Source: Thermanaeromonas sp.
Lineage (GTDB): Bacteria > Bacillota > DSM-521 > Neomoorellales > Neomoorellaceae
DNA length: 64,000 nt
Direction of reading: 5' to 3'
Assembly (NCBI RefSeq): GCF_021890735.1
Contig: NZ_JAKKUR010000001.1
Span: 41,792 to 105,791 of the forward strand
Part shown: piece by piece, positions 12,431-22,915 of the stretch
How the letters are laid out: each line of letters opens with the position of its first letter
How positions within the stretch are numbered: the first letter of the stretch is position 1
Translations under genes and position numbers: made by a program
The notes under the pieces: model-generated
Databases searched by the model: none
What the model saw: the letters and a program-made list of their open reading frames with translations, nothing else
What the model was told of the DNA's origin: nothing

Positions 12431-13651
12431 CTACCTGTTTAAGGGTCTTAAGTTTACCCTCTGCCGGGAATAGTTAAGCCCCAATAAGCTACATAATCTG
12501 AGAGCTAGCCTTACGGGCCACAAAGAAAGTTGCTTCTTTAACTCCTGTTTTTCCCGTTGGAGTTCAGCCACCGCCCTTTCTAGGTCTTCATTGGCGATTA
12601 AGGTAGTCTGTAACCGATATTCCTGTTCCCTTAATTGTTGTTTTAACTTAGCCTGCTCAGCCTGGGCATCAGCCACGGCCTTATTTAGGGCGCCTTGCAG
12701 TTGCATAAGCCGGGTTTCCAGGTGGCTCACCCTTTTCTTTAGGGCATCCCTTTCTACACGTAAGCTCACTAGTTGTTCCTCTACATGTGTCAACTCCTGC
12801 CTAAGTTCCTCTTTTCTTTGGTGTAGCTTTTCCAAATCAGCGAGAAGGTTTCTGTTTTCCCGGCGTAGTTCTTCCACTTCCTGGCGCAAGGCTAGTACTT
12901 CCTCATTATCTTCCTGGGATCCACTGGCTTCCCGGTTACTACTTGCCGTGCGGCTTGACCTACCCCCTTCCACCAAGGTGAGAGTAGCTACCTCGGCTCC
13001 TGCTGCTACTTCTTCGGAAACCGAAACAAGTTCAGCGGCAAAGGGCGTAAACTTCCCGCCCTCGTAGGAAGGCAAGGGAAGAAGTTTATCCCAAAGATCC
13101 TTCTGCTTTTGCTCCTCAGGTTCTTTAGGTGGGTTAGCCAAAGGATATATGGGCTCTTCAACTTCTGGCGCCCTTTTTGTTTCCTCGGAAGGTTCTACGT
13201 AGGACCAGTGGATTAACCCCCATCTCCCATCCTTAAGCCGGACGAATCTACCATCATGGACGAGCTTCTGCTCCCCTTGCACCTCAGGCTGACCCATATC
13301 CCGCAAGTGCCCGTTGATCTCATCAAGGCGTAGAGCTTCACCTTTGCTCTGCAGGAGCCTGTGAGCCGGATCGTTCTCTTTTAAGCCATCCAGCCGAAGG
13401 CACCACAATCCCTTGCCTTCATGGCGAAAGCAGGGATTCCTGCTTAAACAACGGTTGACATTCTTCTGGATTTTAGCCGTAGATTGGCCGCTTAAAAGCT
13501 TTTTTTGGGCTGCAGTAACCAATTCGTCTACAGGCTGGGGCGAATATTCAAAAAGGCGCAATTTCAAGAGGTCTGTGAGGGAATCTAGCCTGCCCGTAAC
13601 CTGAACTTTAGCCACTTTAGGAACAGGAGCGGGCTTCCCTTTTTTGGCCAT
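12431..13651 (-). CDS. Hypothetical protein: N-terminal winged-helix/HARE-HTH-like repeats plus long coiled coil
   Basis: LRLFEYSPQPVDELVTAAQKKLLSGQ...FRHEGKGLWCLR and a second ...LVHDGRFVRLKDGRWGLIHW; C-terminal half Glu/Leu-rich coiled coil. ATG 13651 with GGAGAGG SD preferred over GTG 13660. Confidence 0.75.
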   Translation of the reverse strand: MAKKGKPAPVPKVAKVQVTGRLDSLTDLLKLRLFEYSPQPVDELVTAAQKKLLSGQSTAKIQKNVNRCLSRNPCFRHEGKGLWCLRLDGLKENDPAHRLLQSKGEALRLDEINGHLRDMGQPEVQGEQKLVHDGRFVRLKDGRWGLIHWSYVEPSEETKRAPEVEEPIYPLANPPKEPEEQKQKDLWDKLLPLPSYEGGKFTPFAAELVSVSEEVAAGAEVATLTLVEGGRSSRTASSNREASGSQEDNEEVLALRQEVEELRRENRNLLADLEKLHQRKEELRQELTHVEEQLVSLRVERDALKKRVSHLETRLMQLQGALNKAVADAQAEQAKLKQQLREQEYRLQTTLIANEDLERAVAELQREKQELKKQLSLWPVRLALRLCSLLGLNYSRQRVNLRPLNR

Positions 13652-13718
13652 TGGTGTCACCTCTCCTTTAGATATTTCTATAACTTGGTATCAGAGGAAT
13701 TATTTGACACCAATGACC
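13646..13718 (-). repeat. 14-bp inverted repeat enclosing translation start of the downstream coiled-coil gene
   Basis: RNA sense: GGUCAUUGGUGUCA ... UGACACCAAUGGCC (one G.U), 45-nt loop; 3' arm contains the AUG. Confidence 0.8.
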
Positions 13719-13727
13719 CCAATTCCT

Positions 13728-14714
13728 TCAGGAAAAAAGTAGGGTTATGTCAATATTTGTTTCGCCCGATAAAAGTTCTAGTACATGTAAAAAAGCCTGG
13801 GGTAAAGGGGCTGTAAATTCCAGATAATCCCCGCTACGAGGATGATAAAACCCCAGTTTTGCAGCATGAAGAAGCTGGCCTGGAACTTTAAAGGCCTGTT
13901 TCTTCGGTCCGTATAAGGCATCGCCCACTACCGGGTGTCCCACATAAGCCATGTGGACACGTATCTGGTGGGTTCTCCCAGTTTCCAGGCGCACCTCCAA
14001 CAAGGTAAAACCGTCAAAACGCCTAAGAACACGGTAATACGTCAGGGCTGGACGCGAATTTTTTAAAGTTACCGCCATCCTCTGGCGGTCCACAGGATGA
14101 CGGCCGATAGGAGCCTCTATTTTCCCTGCGGCCTCTTTAATTTCTCCATATACAAGTGCCAGATACACACGTGTTACCTTCCTGGCTTTGATCTGAGCAG
14201 CAAGGGACCTGTGAGCGAAGTCGTTTTTTGCCGCGACCAGTAGACCCGAGGTGTCCTTGTCCAGCCTGTGAACGATCCCGGGGCGAATGGCACCACCCAT
14301 CCCGGATAGGCCACCACAATGATAAAGCAAGGCATTTACAAGGGTTCCGCTCTCGTTCCCTGGCGCCGGGTGCACTACCATTCCCTGGGGTTTATTAACT
14401 ACGACCAAATCTTCATCTTCGTAAACTATATCCAAGGGGATGGGTTCCGGCCGGGCCTTAAGGCTCGGGCGCGGCGGTACCTCTCCCCAGATCTTTTGCC
14501 CCGGCCGTACCTTATGGCTGGCCTTTGCCGTGTTCCCCTCCACCAATATTAGGCCCTGTTCTATAAGTTCCTGGATACGCGAGCGGGAAATACCGGGCAG
14601 CTTCTCTGTAAGCCACACGTCCAGGCGCTTTCCGGCCTCCTCAGGTCTGACCTCTACAGAAAAGCGCCCGGTCACTGGGCTCCCTCTTTCTCCTCCCTTC
14701 TCCACAGCTCCCAT
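13728..14714 (-). CDS. rluD: RluA/RluD-family pseudouridine synthase
   Basis: S4-like N-terminus; RPGIVHRLDKDTSGLLVAAK, LETGRTHQIRVHM motifs. Confidence 0.95.
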   Translation of the reverse strand: MGAVEKGGERGSPVTGRFSVEVRPEEAGKRLDVWLTEKLPGISRSRIQELIEQGLILVEGNTAKASHKVRPGQKIWGEVPPRPSLKARPEPIPLDIVYEDEDLVVVNKPQGMVVHPAPGNESGTLVNALLYHCGGLSGMGGAIRPGIVHRLDKDTSGLLVAAKNDFAHRSLAAQIKARKVTRVYLALVYGEIKEAAGKIEAPIGRHPVDRQRMAVTLKNSRPALTYYRVLRRFDGFTLLEVRLETGRTHQIRVHMAYVGHPVVGDALYGPKKQAFKVPGQLLHAAKLGFYHPRSGDYLEFTAPLPQAFLHVLELLSGETNIDITLLFS

Positions 14715-15121
14715 ATGGTAAGCCCTACCCCCAAAACGATTGCCACATCAGCTAGGTTAAATACCGGCCACACCCGAAAATCCAAAAAGTCCACTACATA
14801 ACCGAAGCGTATCCGGTCCAAAAGGTTACCCAGAGCTCCACCGAGCTGGAGAGCCAAAGCGAGCTTAAGGGTAAGCCGGTGAACAGGAAACTGCTTGTAA
14901 GCTATAACAATTAGCGCTATGACAGCCAGGGTGGAAATTATAAATAAAGGGGTTTGGTAAGCCAAAATGCCAAATGCCGCACCGGGATTATTGATGTAGG
15001 TCAGGTGAAATATATTCTTCAACACGGGAATGCTTTGGTTGGGCTCTAACCACTGGCGTACCAGCAGCTTGCTTATCTGATCAGTTAAGAGAACTACCAG
15101 GGTCAGCAATAACACAGGCAT
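14672..15121 (-). CDS. lspA: Lipoprotein signal peptidase II
   Basis: NNPGAAFGIL, GALGNLLDRIRFGYVVDFLDF, FNLADVAI motifs. Confidence 0.96.
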   Translation of the reverse strand: MPVLLLTLVVLLTDQISKLLVRQWLEPNQSIPVLKNIFHLTYINNPGAAFGILAYQTPLFIISTLAVIALIVIAYKQFPVHRLTLKLALALQLGGALGNLLDRIRFGYVVDFLDFRVWPVFNLADVAIVLGVGLTIWELWRREEKEGAQ

Positions 15122-15151
15122 GTTCCGCCTTTACCTCTCTCCTTAAGCCAT

Positions 15152-15952
15152 TTAATTATCTTCCCAAGAGTAATACGGTGCTAAATGATGAAGGCAGCCG
15201 TAACCTGCACCTACCGGTCTGCCGGCGAGCATGGCTTGACGGACATACTCTTTTGCCTTCTCCACCGCCTCGGGTACCTCCCACCCTCTGGCCAGAAAGG
15301 CTGTTATGGCGGCTGCAAAAGTGCAGCCTGTACCGTGGATGCTAGAAGTAGTAAGGCGGGGGCTGCTAAAACGTAACACTTCCTTCCCGTCAAATAATAT
15401 ATCCAGAGCTTCTTCCCCCGCTAAATGGCCACCCTTAACTACTACAAACTTAGGCCCCCACTCCCGTATCTGCCGGGCCGCCTCCACCATATCTTTTTCA
15501 CTTTGTATGGATAAACCGGTGAGGGCCTCGGCCTCATCTATATTGGGAGTAACTACCAGGGCTAAGGGAAAAAGCTCCTTCTTCAGTACTTCCCTAGCTT
15601 CAGGAGTTAAAAGGAAGTGGCCGCTTTTGGCTACCATCACAGGGTCCACAACTAACCTTGTAACACCGTATTCTTTGAGCTTAGCGGCCACTGTGCTAAC
15701 TATTTCAGCATTGGCCAGCATACCCGTCTTTACCGCGTCAGCCCCTATGTCCCCCAAAACAGAATCTAATTGTCGGGCTACAAAATCAGCCGGCAGATCG
15801 TAGCTCCCTTGTACTCCCAAGGTATTCTGGGCTGTAACCGAGGTAACAACACTGGTGCCGTATACTTTGAGGGCAGCAAAAGTTTTAAGGTCCGCCTGCA
15901 GCCCCGCTCCCCCTCCGGAGTCCGAGCCAGCTATAGTTAAAGCTTTGTACAT
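15152..15952 (-). CDS. thiD: Hydroxymethylpyrimidine/phosphomethylpyrimidine kinase
   Basis: [32 protein letters not shown] motif. Confidence 0.94.
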   Translation of the reverse strand: MYKALTIAGSDSGGGAGLQADLKTFAALKVYGTSVVTSVTAQNTLGVQGSYDLPADFVARQLDSVLGDIGADAVKTGMLANAEIVSTVAAKLKEYGVTRLVVDPVMVAKSGHFLLTPEAREVLKKELFPLALVVTPNIDEAEALTGLSIQSEKDMVEAARQIREWGPKFVVVKGGHLAGEEALDILFDGKEVLRFSSPRLTTSSIHGTGCTFAAAITAFLARGWEVPEAVEKAKEYVRQAMLAGRPVGAGYGCLHHLAPYYSWEDN

Positions 15953-16021
15953 TTGTTACCCCTCTCCCTAGGTTTGTGTCGCTTAAGTTTATAATATCAT
16001 ACTTTTTCTCGCCCGTAGAGG

Positions 16022-16753
16022 TTAATCCTCTAACTTATCCCACCCCTCATCTCCGACAACCCGCTCCCGTGGAGCTCCCTCATCATCAAAGTAAGCTCCC
16101 GTATCCTTGTAAAACATGCCATCTGCTCCCTTAAAATAAGGAATACCGTCCACCGGCTCTACATATCCCCGGTCTTCGTCTAAGTCCAAGGGGCCATAGT
16201 AAGCCCCTACTCCTGCCTCGGAAGCATGTTCGGTAGTCTTGGCCAATTCCTGCCAGGCATCCTCCCCATCATATTCCTGTTCATCTTCAGCGTCAGGTTG
16301 CTCCCTGGGGCTGGTGTCATGGGTTATCCCGCCAAAAGGGGGGGCTATCACATCCTCTTCGATGGGGCGGGGGTGGCGCTCGCCCAATCCTTCCGTTACT
16401 TTCCGACATTCCAGGCAAAGAGTGCTTTCAGGAGCGGCCTCTAGTCGCTCCAGCGGTATTTCACGCCCGCATTCCTGACAGCGCCCGTAAGTCCCCTGAC
16501 GGATACTGGCTAAGGCGTCTTCTATTTTCTTAAGTTGAATGATAATGTTGTCCCGTAAAGCGAGATCCTTGCTTCTTTCAAATAGCTCGCTTCCCAGGTC
16601 CGCCGGGTGGTTATCGTAGCTAGAAAGTTCCTCTACCGAATCCCTGAGGGACTGGGCAAGCCCTCCTCTCTTAATCGAGTCTAACTGCTCTTCATAAGAA
16701 GCCCGAAGGGCTAAAAGTTTCCTGCGGAAGTATTCTAGTTTTTCTCTTTCCAT
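16022..16753 (-). CDS. TraR/DksA-type C4 zinc-finger protein (YteA-like)
   Basis: IRQGTYGRCQECGREIPLERLEAAPESTLCLECRK zinc finger. Confidence 0.9.
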   Translation of the reverse strand: MEREKLEYFRRKLLALRASYEEQLDSIKRGGLAQSLRDSVEELSSYDNHPADLGSELFERSKDLALRDNIIIQLKKIEDALASIRQGTYGRCQECGREIPLERLEAAPESTLCLECRKVTEGLGERHPRPIEEDVIAPPFGGITHDTSPREQPDAEDEQEYDGEDAWQELAKTTEHASEAGVGAYYGPLDLDEDRGYVEPVDGIPYFKGADGMFYKDTGAYFDDEGAPRERVVGDEGWDKLED

Positions 16754-16780
16754 ACCGGCCGTTCCTCCTGCACTTAAGTT

Positions 16781-17080
16781 TTAAGGGAGGTAAATCTCCT
16801 TCTGGACCATACGCACAATTTCGGCGATGAGTTTGCCAATTAAGGGGAGATTCTGAAGAGCCAGCTCCCTCACCAGGTAGATGATAAGTGTTCCTAACAC
16901 GGTCACCCCTAACGCTATGCCCAAACCGCGCGCTACGCCGGCGATAAAATTGAGGTAGACCAGGCGGGCCGGACGGCGGTAAAGTTCGACCCATTCAGCT
17001 AAACTGGCCTTCTCCAGGGCTAGTATAAGTTCCTCCACCTTTTCTACAAGCCCTTCTTTTCCCGGCCCACGATCATCCAC
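16781..17080 (-). CDS. Small membrane protein, DUF5665-like
   Basis: SLAEWVELYRRPARLVYLNFIAGVARGLGIALGVTVLGTLIIYL; one to two TM segments. Confidence 0.75.
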   Translation of the reverse strand: MDDRGPGKEGLVEKVEELILALEKASLAEWVELYRRPARLVYLNFIAGVARGLGIALGVTVLGTLIIYLVRELALQNLPLIGKLIAEIVRMVQKEIYLP

Positions 17081-17135
17081 CTTCCATCCCCTCCTGCTAA
17101 ATATTACCCTTCCCGGCCGGGCTTTAAACAGGAAA

Positions 17136-17164
17136 ATAAAAAATCCTGCCCGTCAGGGCAGGAA
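17136..17164 (-). terminator. Rho-independent terminator downstream of ileS
   Basis: Minus strand CCTGCCCTGACGGGCAGGATTTTTTATTTT. Confidence 0.9.
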
Positions 17165-17197
17165 ATCACGCCAAAGCTATCTCATCTATTTTTCGCA

Positions 17198-20032
17198 CTA
17201 TTTTTCGCACGATAACTCTCCTTGAACGTTCAAGGACCGCAGCACCGCAGCGCACCGCAAGCAAACGTCCGGATAGGCAGCCTCCTTGCCCACGTCTTCC
17301 GTAACCCGCCAGCATCTGTCGCATTTACGCCCAGAGGCCGGCTCTACATAAATCTGTAGCCCTTCTATCTCAGTAGCCCCTAGACTGCCTTCCGGTGCCT
17401 CTTCGCCAGGTACATGCAAGACAACCTGGGAAACTATGAAGGCCGTAGGCAGCTCATCCTCCAGGGGCTTAAGGAAGCTGTATAGTTTTTGGTCAGGGTA
17501 TAGATGCACGCACGCATTTAAAGAATTGCCCAGGCCCTGTTCCCGGCGTGCCTCCTCCAAGGCACGGTTAACTTCTTCCCGAACCTTAAATACCCTGGTC
17601 CACTTGGCCTCCAGCTCCTCATCCATATATTCCTTCCTGACAGACGGCCAGGGGCAAAGCTGTACGCTCCAGGGCTTATCCTTCCCGGGCAGGTGCTGCC
17701 ACACCTCTTCCGTGGTGAAAGCCAAGATAGGAGTGAGGAGGCGTACCAAAACATTTAATATCTGATAGAGAGCAGTCTGAGCGGAGCGCCGACCAAGGGA
17801 TTTGGCTTCCCATGTGTAAAGGCGATCCTTTAAAATATCCAAATACGTGGCACTTAAATCTGACACACAGAAGTTAGATATAGTATGATAAACAATATGG
17901 AACTCGTATTCCTCATAAGCGTGGGTAACTCTTTCTATTACGCGCTGTAACTTCCCTAAGATGAAGCGATCGAGTTCCAACATCTGGTCGTAGGGAACCG
18001 CATCTCGCTCCGGGTCAAAATCATACAGGTTTCCGAGAAGGAAACGGAAGGTATTGCGTATTTTCCGGTAAGCGTCCACCACCTGGCGGAAAATGTTAAA
18101 AGAAGCCGCCACATCCCGGCGATAGTCGGAAGAAGCGACCCATAGCCGCAGGATATCTGCGCCCATAATCTTAATAACATCCGCCGGATCGATGCCGTTC
18201 CCTAAGGACTTGGACATCTTCCGGCCCTCCTCATCCACCAGGAAGCCGTGGGTAAGGACTGCCCGGTAAGGCGCCTGACCCCTGGTAGCTACCGCAGTGG
18301 AAAGGGAGGAATTAAACCAACCGCGGTACTGGTCGCTCCCCTCTAAATATAGATCAGCGGGCCAGGAAAGTTCCGGGCGGGTTTCTAAAACCGCAGCATG
18401 GCTTGATCCAGAATCAAACCACACATCCATAATATCCGTCTCCTTGCGGAACTCCCGGCTTCCGCACTCCGGACAGGCAAGCCCCGGCGGAACTAGTTCC
18501 GCCGCCTCCCGGGCAAACCACACATCTGAGCCGTACTGCCGGAACAACCCTTGAAGGTGCTTTATAGTGGTATCGTTTATAATTTCTTTGCCGCAACGCG
18601 CACAGTAGAAAATAGGTATAGGAACCCCCCAGCTGCGCTGGCGGGATATACACCAATCGCTCCTCTCAGCCACCATCCGGTAGATACGCTCTTCTCCCCA
18701 GGCGGGGATCCATTTTACCTTTCTTATAGCCTCCAAAGCTTCCCGCCGGAAGCCGTCTATAGAGGCGAACCACTGTTCTGTTGCTCGAAAAATCACAGGG
18801 TGTTTACAACGCCAGCAATGGGGGTACTGGTGGGTTATGAAACCAAAATTTAGTAAAACCCCTCTCCTTTCTAGTTCTTTAACTATCTCCTTGTTGGCTT
18901 CTTCGACAAAAAGGCCCTGGAGCTGGGGAACTTCAGAAGTAAAGCGTCCCTGATCATCCAAAGGTGAAAGCACGGGAAGCCTATAGCGCTGCCCGATTTC
19001 AAAGTCCTCCAAACCGTGGCCGGGAGCTGTATGCACGCAACCCGTACCTTGATCCATGGTGACGTGCTCCCCCACTATAACGAGAGACTCCCGATTCATG
19101 AGAGGATTGCGGCATACTACCCCCTCTAGCTGAGCTCCTTGGAAGCGCCCTACTACGCGGAAATCTTTTAGCTGTAAAAGCTCCGTCATCCTCTCATGCA
19201 AGGGCTCTGCCCAAAGGAGCTTTTCTGCTTCAACGTCTACTACGAGGTAAGTTGCTTCAGGATGCAGGGCAATAGCCACGTTTGCCGGTAAAGTCCAGGG
19301 CGTGGTAGTCCAAATCACTATAGAAGTAGTGCCGGATTCCAGAATACCTCGCCCGTCTATAACGGGAAACTTAACGTATATAGAAGGTGAACGCTTTTCC
19401 TCATATTCCACTTCTGCCTCAGCCAGGGCTGTCTCGCAGTCGGTACACCAATAAACAGGTTTGCGCCCCTTGTATATATATCCCTTTTTAGCCATCTCTC
19501 CAAAAATACCGATCTGGACGGCCTCGTATTCTGGTTCCAAAGTGAGATAAGGGTGCTCCCAATCCCCTCGCACTCCCAAACGTTTAAATTGTTCCCTCTG
19601 GATATTTACATATTTTAGGGCATATTCCCGGCAGCGCTTGCGAAATTCCAACACATCCACCTTCCGCCGGTCGAGCCCCAAATTCTTAATGGCCTGCTGT
19701 TCTATGGGAAGCCCGTGGGTGTCCCAGCCGGGCACATAAGGCGCATCATAGCCGTTCATAGAGCGGTACTTTATTATAATATCCTTTAAAATCTTGTTCA
19801 AAGTATGCCCTAAATGTATATCTCCGTTGGCATAAGGCGGCCCGTCATGAAGGATGAATTTGGGTTTTCCTCGGTTGGCCTCCTGGACTGCCTTATACAA
19901 TCCCTTTTCTTCCCAGAACTTTAGAATCTGTGGCTCCTTCTGAGGGAGGTTGGCCCGCATGGGAAAATCGGTCTTCGGCAAGTTTAAAGTTTTGCTATAA
20001 TCCATTACCGTATACTCACTCCTAAAACCCAA
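17198..20032 (-). CDS. ileS: Isoleucyl-tRNA synthetase
   Basis: [16 protein letters not shown] signatures; C-terminal Zn motif CDRCWR...CLRC. Confidence 0.98.
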   Translation of the reverse strand: MGFRSEYTVMDYSKTLNLPKTDFPMRANLPQKEPQILKFWEEKGLYKAVQEANRGKPKFILHDGPPYANGDIHLGHTLNKILKDIIIKYRSMNGYDAPYVPGWDTHGLPIEQQAIKNLGLDRRKVDVLEFRKRCREYALKYVNIQREQFKRLGVRGDWEHPYLTLEPEYEAVQIGIFGEMAKKGYIYKGRKPVYWCTDCETALAEAEVEYEEKRSPSIYVKFPVIDGRGILESGTTSIVIWTTTPWTLPANVAIALHPEATYLVVDVEAEKLLWAEPLHERMTELLQLKDFRVVGRFQGAQLEGVVCRNPLMNRESLVIVGEHVTMDQGTGCVHTAPGHGLEDFEIGQRYRLPVLSPLDDQGRFTSEVPQLQGLFVEEANKEIVKELERRGVLLNFGFITHQYPHCWRCKHPVIFRATEQWFASIDGFRREALEAIRKVKWIPAWGEERIYRMVAERSDWCISRQRSWGVPIPIFYCARCGKEIINDTTIKHLQGLFRQYGSDVWFAREAAELVPPGLACPECGSREFRKETDIMDVWFDSGSSHAAVLETRPELSWPADLYLEGSDQYRGWFNSSLSTAVATRGQAPYRAVLTHGFLVDEEGRKMSKSLGNGIDPADVIKIMGADILRLWVASSDYRRDVAASFNIFRQVVDAYRKIRNTFRFLLGNLYDFDPERDAVPYDQMLELDRFILGKLQRVIERVTHAYEEYEFHIVYHTISNFCVSDLSATYLDILKDRLYTWEAKSLGRRSAQTALYQILNVLVRLLTPILAFTTEEVWQHLPGKDKPWSVQLCPWPSVRKEYMDEELEAKWTRVFKVREEVNRALEEARREQGLGNSLNACVHLYPDQKLYSFLKPLEDELPTAFIVSQVVLHVPGEEAPEGSLGATEIEGLQIYVEPASGRKCDRCWRVTEDVGKEAAYPDVCLRCAAVLRSLNVQGELSCEK

Positions 20033-20082
20033 AATTTGCTTTAGTTTTAAGTATACCGCCTTAAAATAACTCCCGTCAAATG

Positions 20083-20580
20083 TTAAGCCTGAAGTGCCTC
20101 TTGGCCATCATCTTTTTCTACCGCAATTGAAGAAATCTCGTCTTCGCTATCTAGAAGCTTAAGCTGGGCAAGAAGGAAAGAGCGCAGGCGGGCTTTAAAG
20201 GCACGAGCCTGTTCCTCTAGGGAAGCCAAGCGCCGTTCAGCCTCAGCTACTTTATTTAGGGCCTGACTCATGATCTCCTGGGCCCTGGCTTCAGCTTCCT
20301 TTAAAAGAGTCTCAGACTCTCGCCTGGCGTTTTCCCGCGTCTCCTCGGCCGCCCTTTGGGCAACAACCAGGGTCTCTTTTAGAGTGTTTTCCAGACGGGT
20401 AAACCGCTCAAGCTCTTCCTCTAGCCGCAATACTTTATCCCGGAGCTCCTGGTTTTCCCGGAACACCTGGGTGTAATCCTTTAAAAGCTGCTCCAGGAAT
20501 TCATCTACCTCTGGGCAGGAATAACCCCGGAATGAACGGCGGAACTCCTTCTTGTTTATATCTAAGGGTGTGAGAACCAC
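20083..20580 (-). CDS. divIVA: DivIVA-domain protein
   Basis: [36 protein letters not shown], coiled coil. Confidence 0.94.
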   Translation of the reverse strand: MVLTPLDINKKEFRRSFRGYSCPEVDEFLEQLLKDYTQVFRENQELRDKVLRLEEELERFTRLENTLKETLVVAQRAAEETRENARRESETLLKEAEARAQEIMSQALNKVAEAERRLASLEEQARAFKARLRSFLLAQLKLLDSEDEISSIAVEKDDGQEALQA

Positions 20581-20630
20581 GTTCCCTCAACTCCCGGTTT
20601 CACTTTAAATTTTGCTAAAGAAAACCTATT

Positions 20631-20885
20631 CTAAAGAAAACCTATTATAAAATGTTCTAAGAGCTGAATCACCAGAATGGCCACTAGAGGAGAAAAATCC
20701 AGGGGCAAGGGGGTGGAAGGTAGGAGGCGGCGGAAAAACCCGAGTATAGGTTCAGTCATGTCGTAAATAAAGCTTATAACCGGATGGCGGGGATTATGGG
20801 GGATAAAAGAAATGAAGACTCGGGCCACGATGAGCCACTGTAATATCTCCAGGGCTACCTTTACAATAGTTGCCAGGGAGATCAT
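20631..20885 (-). CDS. YggT-family membrane protein
   Basis: LVARVFISFIPHNPRHPVISFIYDMTEPILGFFRRLLPS. Confidence 0.92.
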   Translation of the reverse strand: MISLATIVKVALEILQWLIVARVFISFIPHNPRHPVISFIYDMTEPILGFFRRLLPSTPLPLDFSPLVAILVIQLLEHFIIGFL

Positions 20886-21694
20886 TCCTTATGCCCCTCA
20901 CTCAAGGCCCTGGCCCGTTCAGCCCCCGCCTTTACAGCTTCCATAAGGGCTCCCCGTACCGCACGCCTTTCCAAAACTTCTAGCCCGGCTATGGTAGTGC
21001 CCCCTGGCGAAGCCACCCTGTCCTTCAGCACTGCAGGGTGCTCCCCGGTCTGAAGAACCATCTTCGCGGCCCCTAAAAGTGTCCGGGCTGCCAGCTCCAA
21101 AGCTACATCCCGGGATAGCCCGCACCATACTCCTCCGTCAGCCAGGGCCTCTATCATTAGATAAGCATAGGCAGGGCCACTACCACTCAAACCTGTAACC
21201 GCATCGAGCTGTTCTTCCGGTAACAGTACCGCTCGTCCTACACTACCAAAGATGGCCAGAGCCAATTCCTTCTGCTCTGTACTGACCACGGGGTTGGCAG
21301 CTAAAGCCGTTATCCCTTCTCCCACTAAAGCAGGAGTATTAGGTACAGCACGTATAATGGCCAGATTAGGCCCCAGCCAGTTCATAAGTTGCTTTAAAGC
21401 AATGCCTGCCGCCACGGAAATAATCAGGTGGGAAGGCTTAAAATTTAATCCCTGCACCGCCTCCGGAAGGTTTTGGGGTTTTACGGCCAGTATTATAACT
21501 TCTGCCTTATCCAACACTTCTTGGCTATTATACGCTATCTGTATTCCGTATTCCTCTCCAACATTCTCCAGACGTTCCCGACAGATATCGTAGGCATAAA
21601 TTTTACCGGGAGAAATAAGGCCGCTCTTGATTAACCCTGCTATCAGGGCACCTCCCATGGCCCCTGCGCCGATAAACCCGATGGTCTGGTTCAT
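20882..21694 (-). CDS. proC: Pyrroline-5-carboxylate reductase
   Basis: IGFIGAGAMGGALI; RAVPNTPALVGEG; ASPGGTTIAGLEVLE. Confidence 0.96.
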   Translation of the reverse strand: MNQTIGFIGAGAMGGALIAGLIKSGLISPGKIYAYDICRERLENVGEEYGIQIAYNSQEVLDKAEVIILAVKPQNLPEAVQGLNFKPSHLIISVAAGIALKQLMNWLGPNLAIIRAVPNTPALVGEGITALAANPVVSTEQKELALAIFGSVGRAVLLPEEQLDAVTGLSGSGPAYAYLMIEALADGGVWCGLSRDVALELAARTLLGAAKMVLQTGEHPAVLKDRVASPGGTTIAGLEVLERRAVRGALMEAVKAGAERARALSEGHKE

Positions 21695-21697
21695 ACT

Positions 21698-22132
21698 CTA
21701 CCTTCTTCCTCCAGAAGAATTTAATTCCCAAAAAAATGCACCACCGCCGGGTTTAAGCTCTTGGTCAACACTTAAGTCAATGTTGCTCGGTGTAAAGAGA
21801 AAAATACCATGGCTTACCTTGCGTACCTGTCCGCCCAGGGCAAAAGCGGCTCCGCTTAAAAAATCCACGAGCCTGCGAGCCTCTTCAGGTTCCATCCTCT
21901 CCAGGTTAACAATTACCGGGCGATAGTTCTTTAGATTTTCAGCCAAGGCAGCTCCCTGCTCGTACGATTGGGGGTGTACTACCACTAAGCGCATCGCCCC
22001 TCGGGCGGTAGGTAGCCCCACCACTTTAGCTGTTCTGGGCAGAGGAGGGGCCTCTACAGCAACGGGCTCTCTTTCCTCTTCCTCTTGCTCGTATCCCAAC
22101 CAATTAAGAAAAGCTTCCCAAATCTTGCCCAT
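21698..22132 (-). CDS. sepF: Cell division protein SepF
   Basis: [68 protein letters not shown]. Confidence 0.95.
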   Translation of the reverse strand: MGKIWEAFLNWLGYEQEEEEREPVAVEAPPLPRTAKVVGLPTARGAMRLVVVHPQSYEQGAALAENLKNYRPVIVNLERMEPEEARRLVDFLSGAAFALGGQVRKVSHGIFLFTPSNIDLSVDQELKPGGGAFFWELNSSGGRR

Positions 22133-22147
22133 ACTTTCCCTTACCCC

Positions 22148-22837
22148 CTATTCGCGCGGGCCAAAAATAGCAGTGCCTATCCGTACCATGTTGGAGCCCT
22201 CTTCTATAGCTACCTCGAAATCATTACTCATACCCATAGATAAGTATCTCATCTCCACTTTTGGTAATCGCAAGGCTTCAACCTCCCTGGCCAGCTCCCT
22301 CAAACGCCTAAAAACGGGCCTTACTTCTTCGGGATCATTAACTAAAGGAGCAACGGTCATAAGTCCAAGAATACGCAGGTGGTCGAAACCTACCACTTCC
22401 TTTAAAAAAGAGGGAACCTGTTCCAAAAAGAGCCCGAACTTTGTACTTTCTTGGGCCACATTAACCTCCACCAGAACATCAACCACGCTGCCGGCACTCC
22501 CCGCCCGTTTATCTAGCTCGCGGGCAAGCTCTATGCTATCTAAGGAATGTATAAGCTTTACCCGGTTAAATACGTGCTTGACCTTGTTGCGCTGGAGATG
22601 CCCTATAAGATGCCAGTTAATCCCCAGATCACTTAAGAGAGGCTGCTTTTTAAGTAGTTCCTGCACCCGGTTTTCTCCTAGGTCCTTCAACCCCAGGGCC
22701 ACAGCCTCCCTTATAATTTCAGGCGGAACAGTCTTAGTCACTGCCACTAAAGTGATCTCGTCAGGGTTGCGCCCTGCTTTACCCGCAGCTCGCGCTACAC
22801 GGTCCCAAACCCGTTCTATATTTTCCTTCAGACCCAC
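22148..22837 (-). CDS. YggS-family PLP homeostasis protein
   Basis: AVTKTVPPEIIREAV, LGENRVQELLKK, WHLIGHLQRNKVK, LSMGMSNDFEVAIEEGSNMVRIGTAIFG. Confidence 0.95.
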   Translation of the reverse strand: MGLKENIERVWDRVARAAGKAGRNPDEITLVAVTKTVPPEIIREAVALGLKDLGENRVQELLKKQPLLSDLGINWHLIGHLQRNKVKHVFNRVKLIHSLDSIELARELDKRAGSAGSVVDVLVEVNVAQESTKFGLFLEQVPSFLKEVVGFDHLRILGLMTVAPLVNDPEEVRPVFRRLRELAREVEALRLPKVEMRYLSMGMSNDFEVAIEEGSNMVRIGTAIFGPRE

Positions 22838-22915
22838 ACCACAACCCTCTCCTTTCCCTAAAATTTCTTTCTACAGTTCTGCCGGGAAATCCTGCCGGTG
22901 AGCTTTTAAGTTTCC

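Noticed and set aside
12591-13067. Plus-strand 158-aa Ser/Cys-rich ORF
   Set aside because: Antisense shadow of the coiled-coil gene.
20033-20082. T-box riboswitch before ileS
   Set aside because: Only 50 bp separate ileS from the divIVA-like gene; no room for and no trace of a T-box motif.
22125-22901. Plus-strand 258-aa ORF
   Set aside because: Antisense to yggS, which has clear family motifs.
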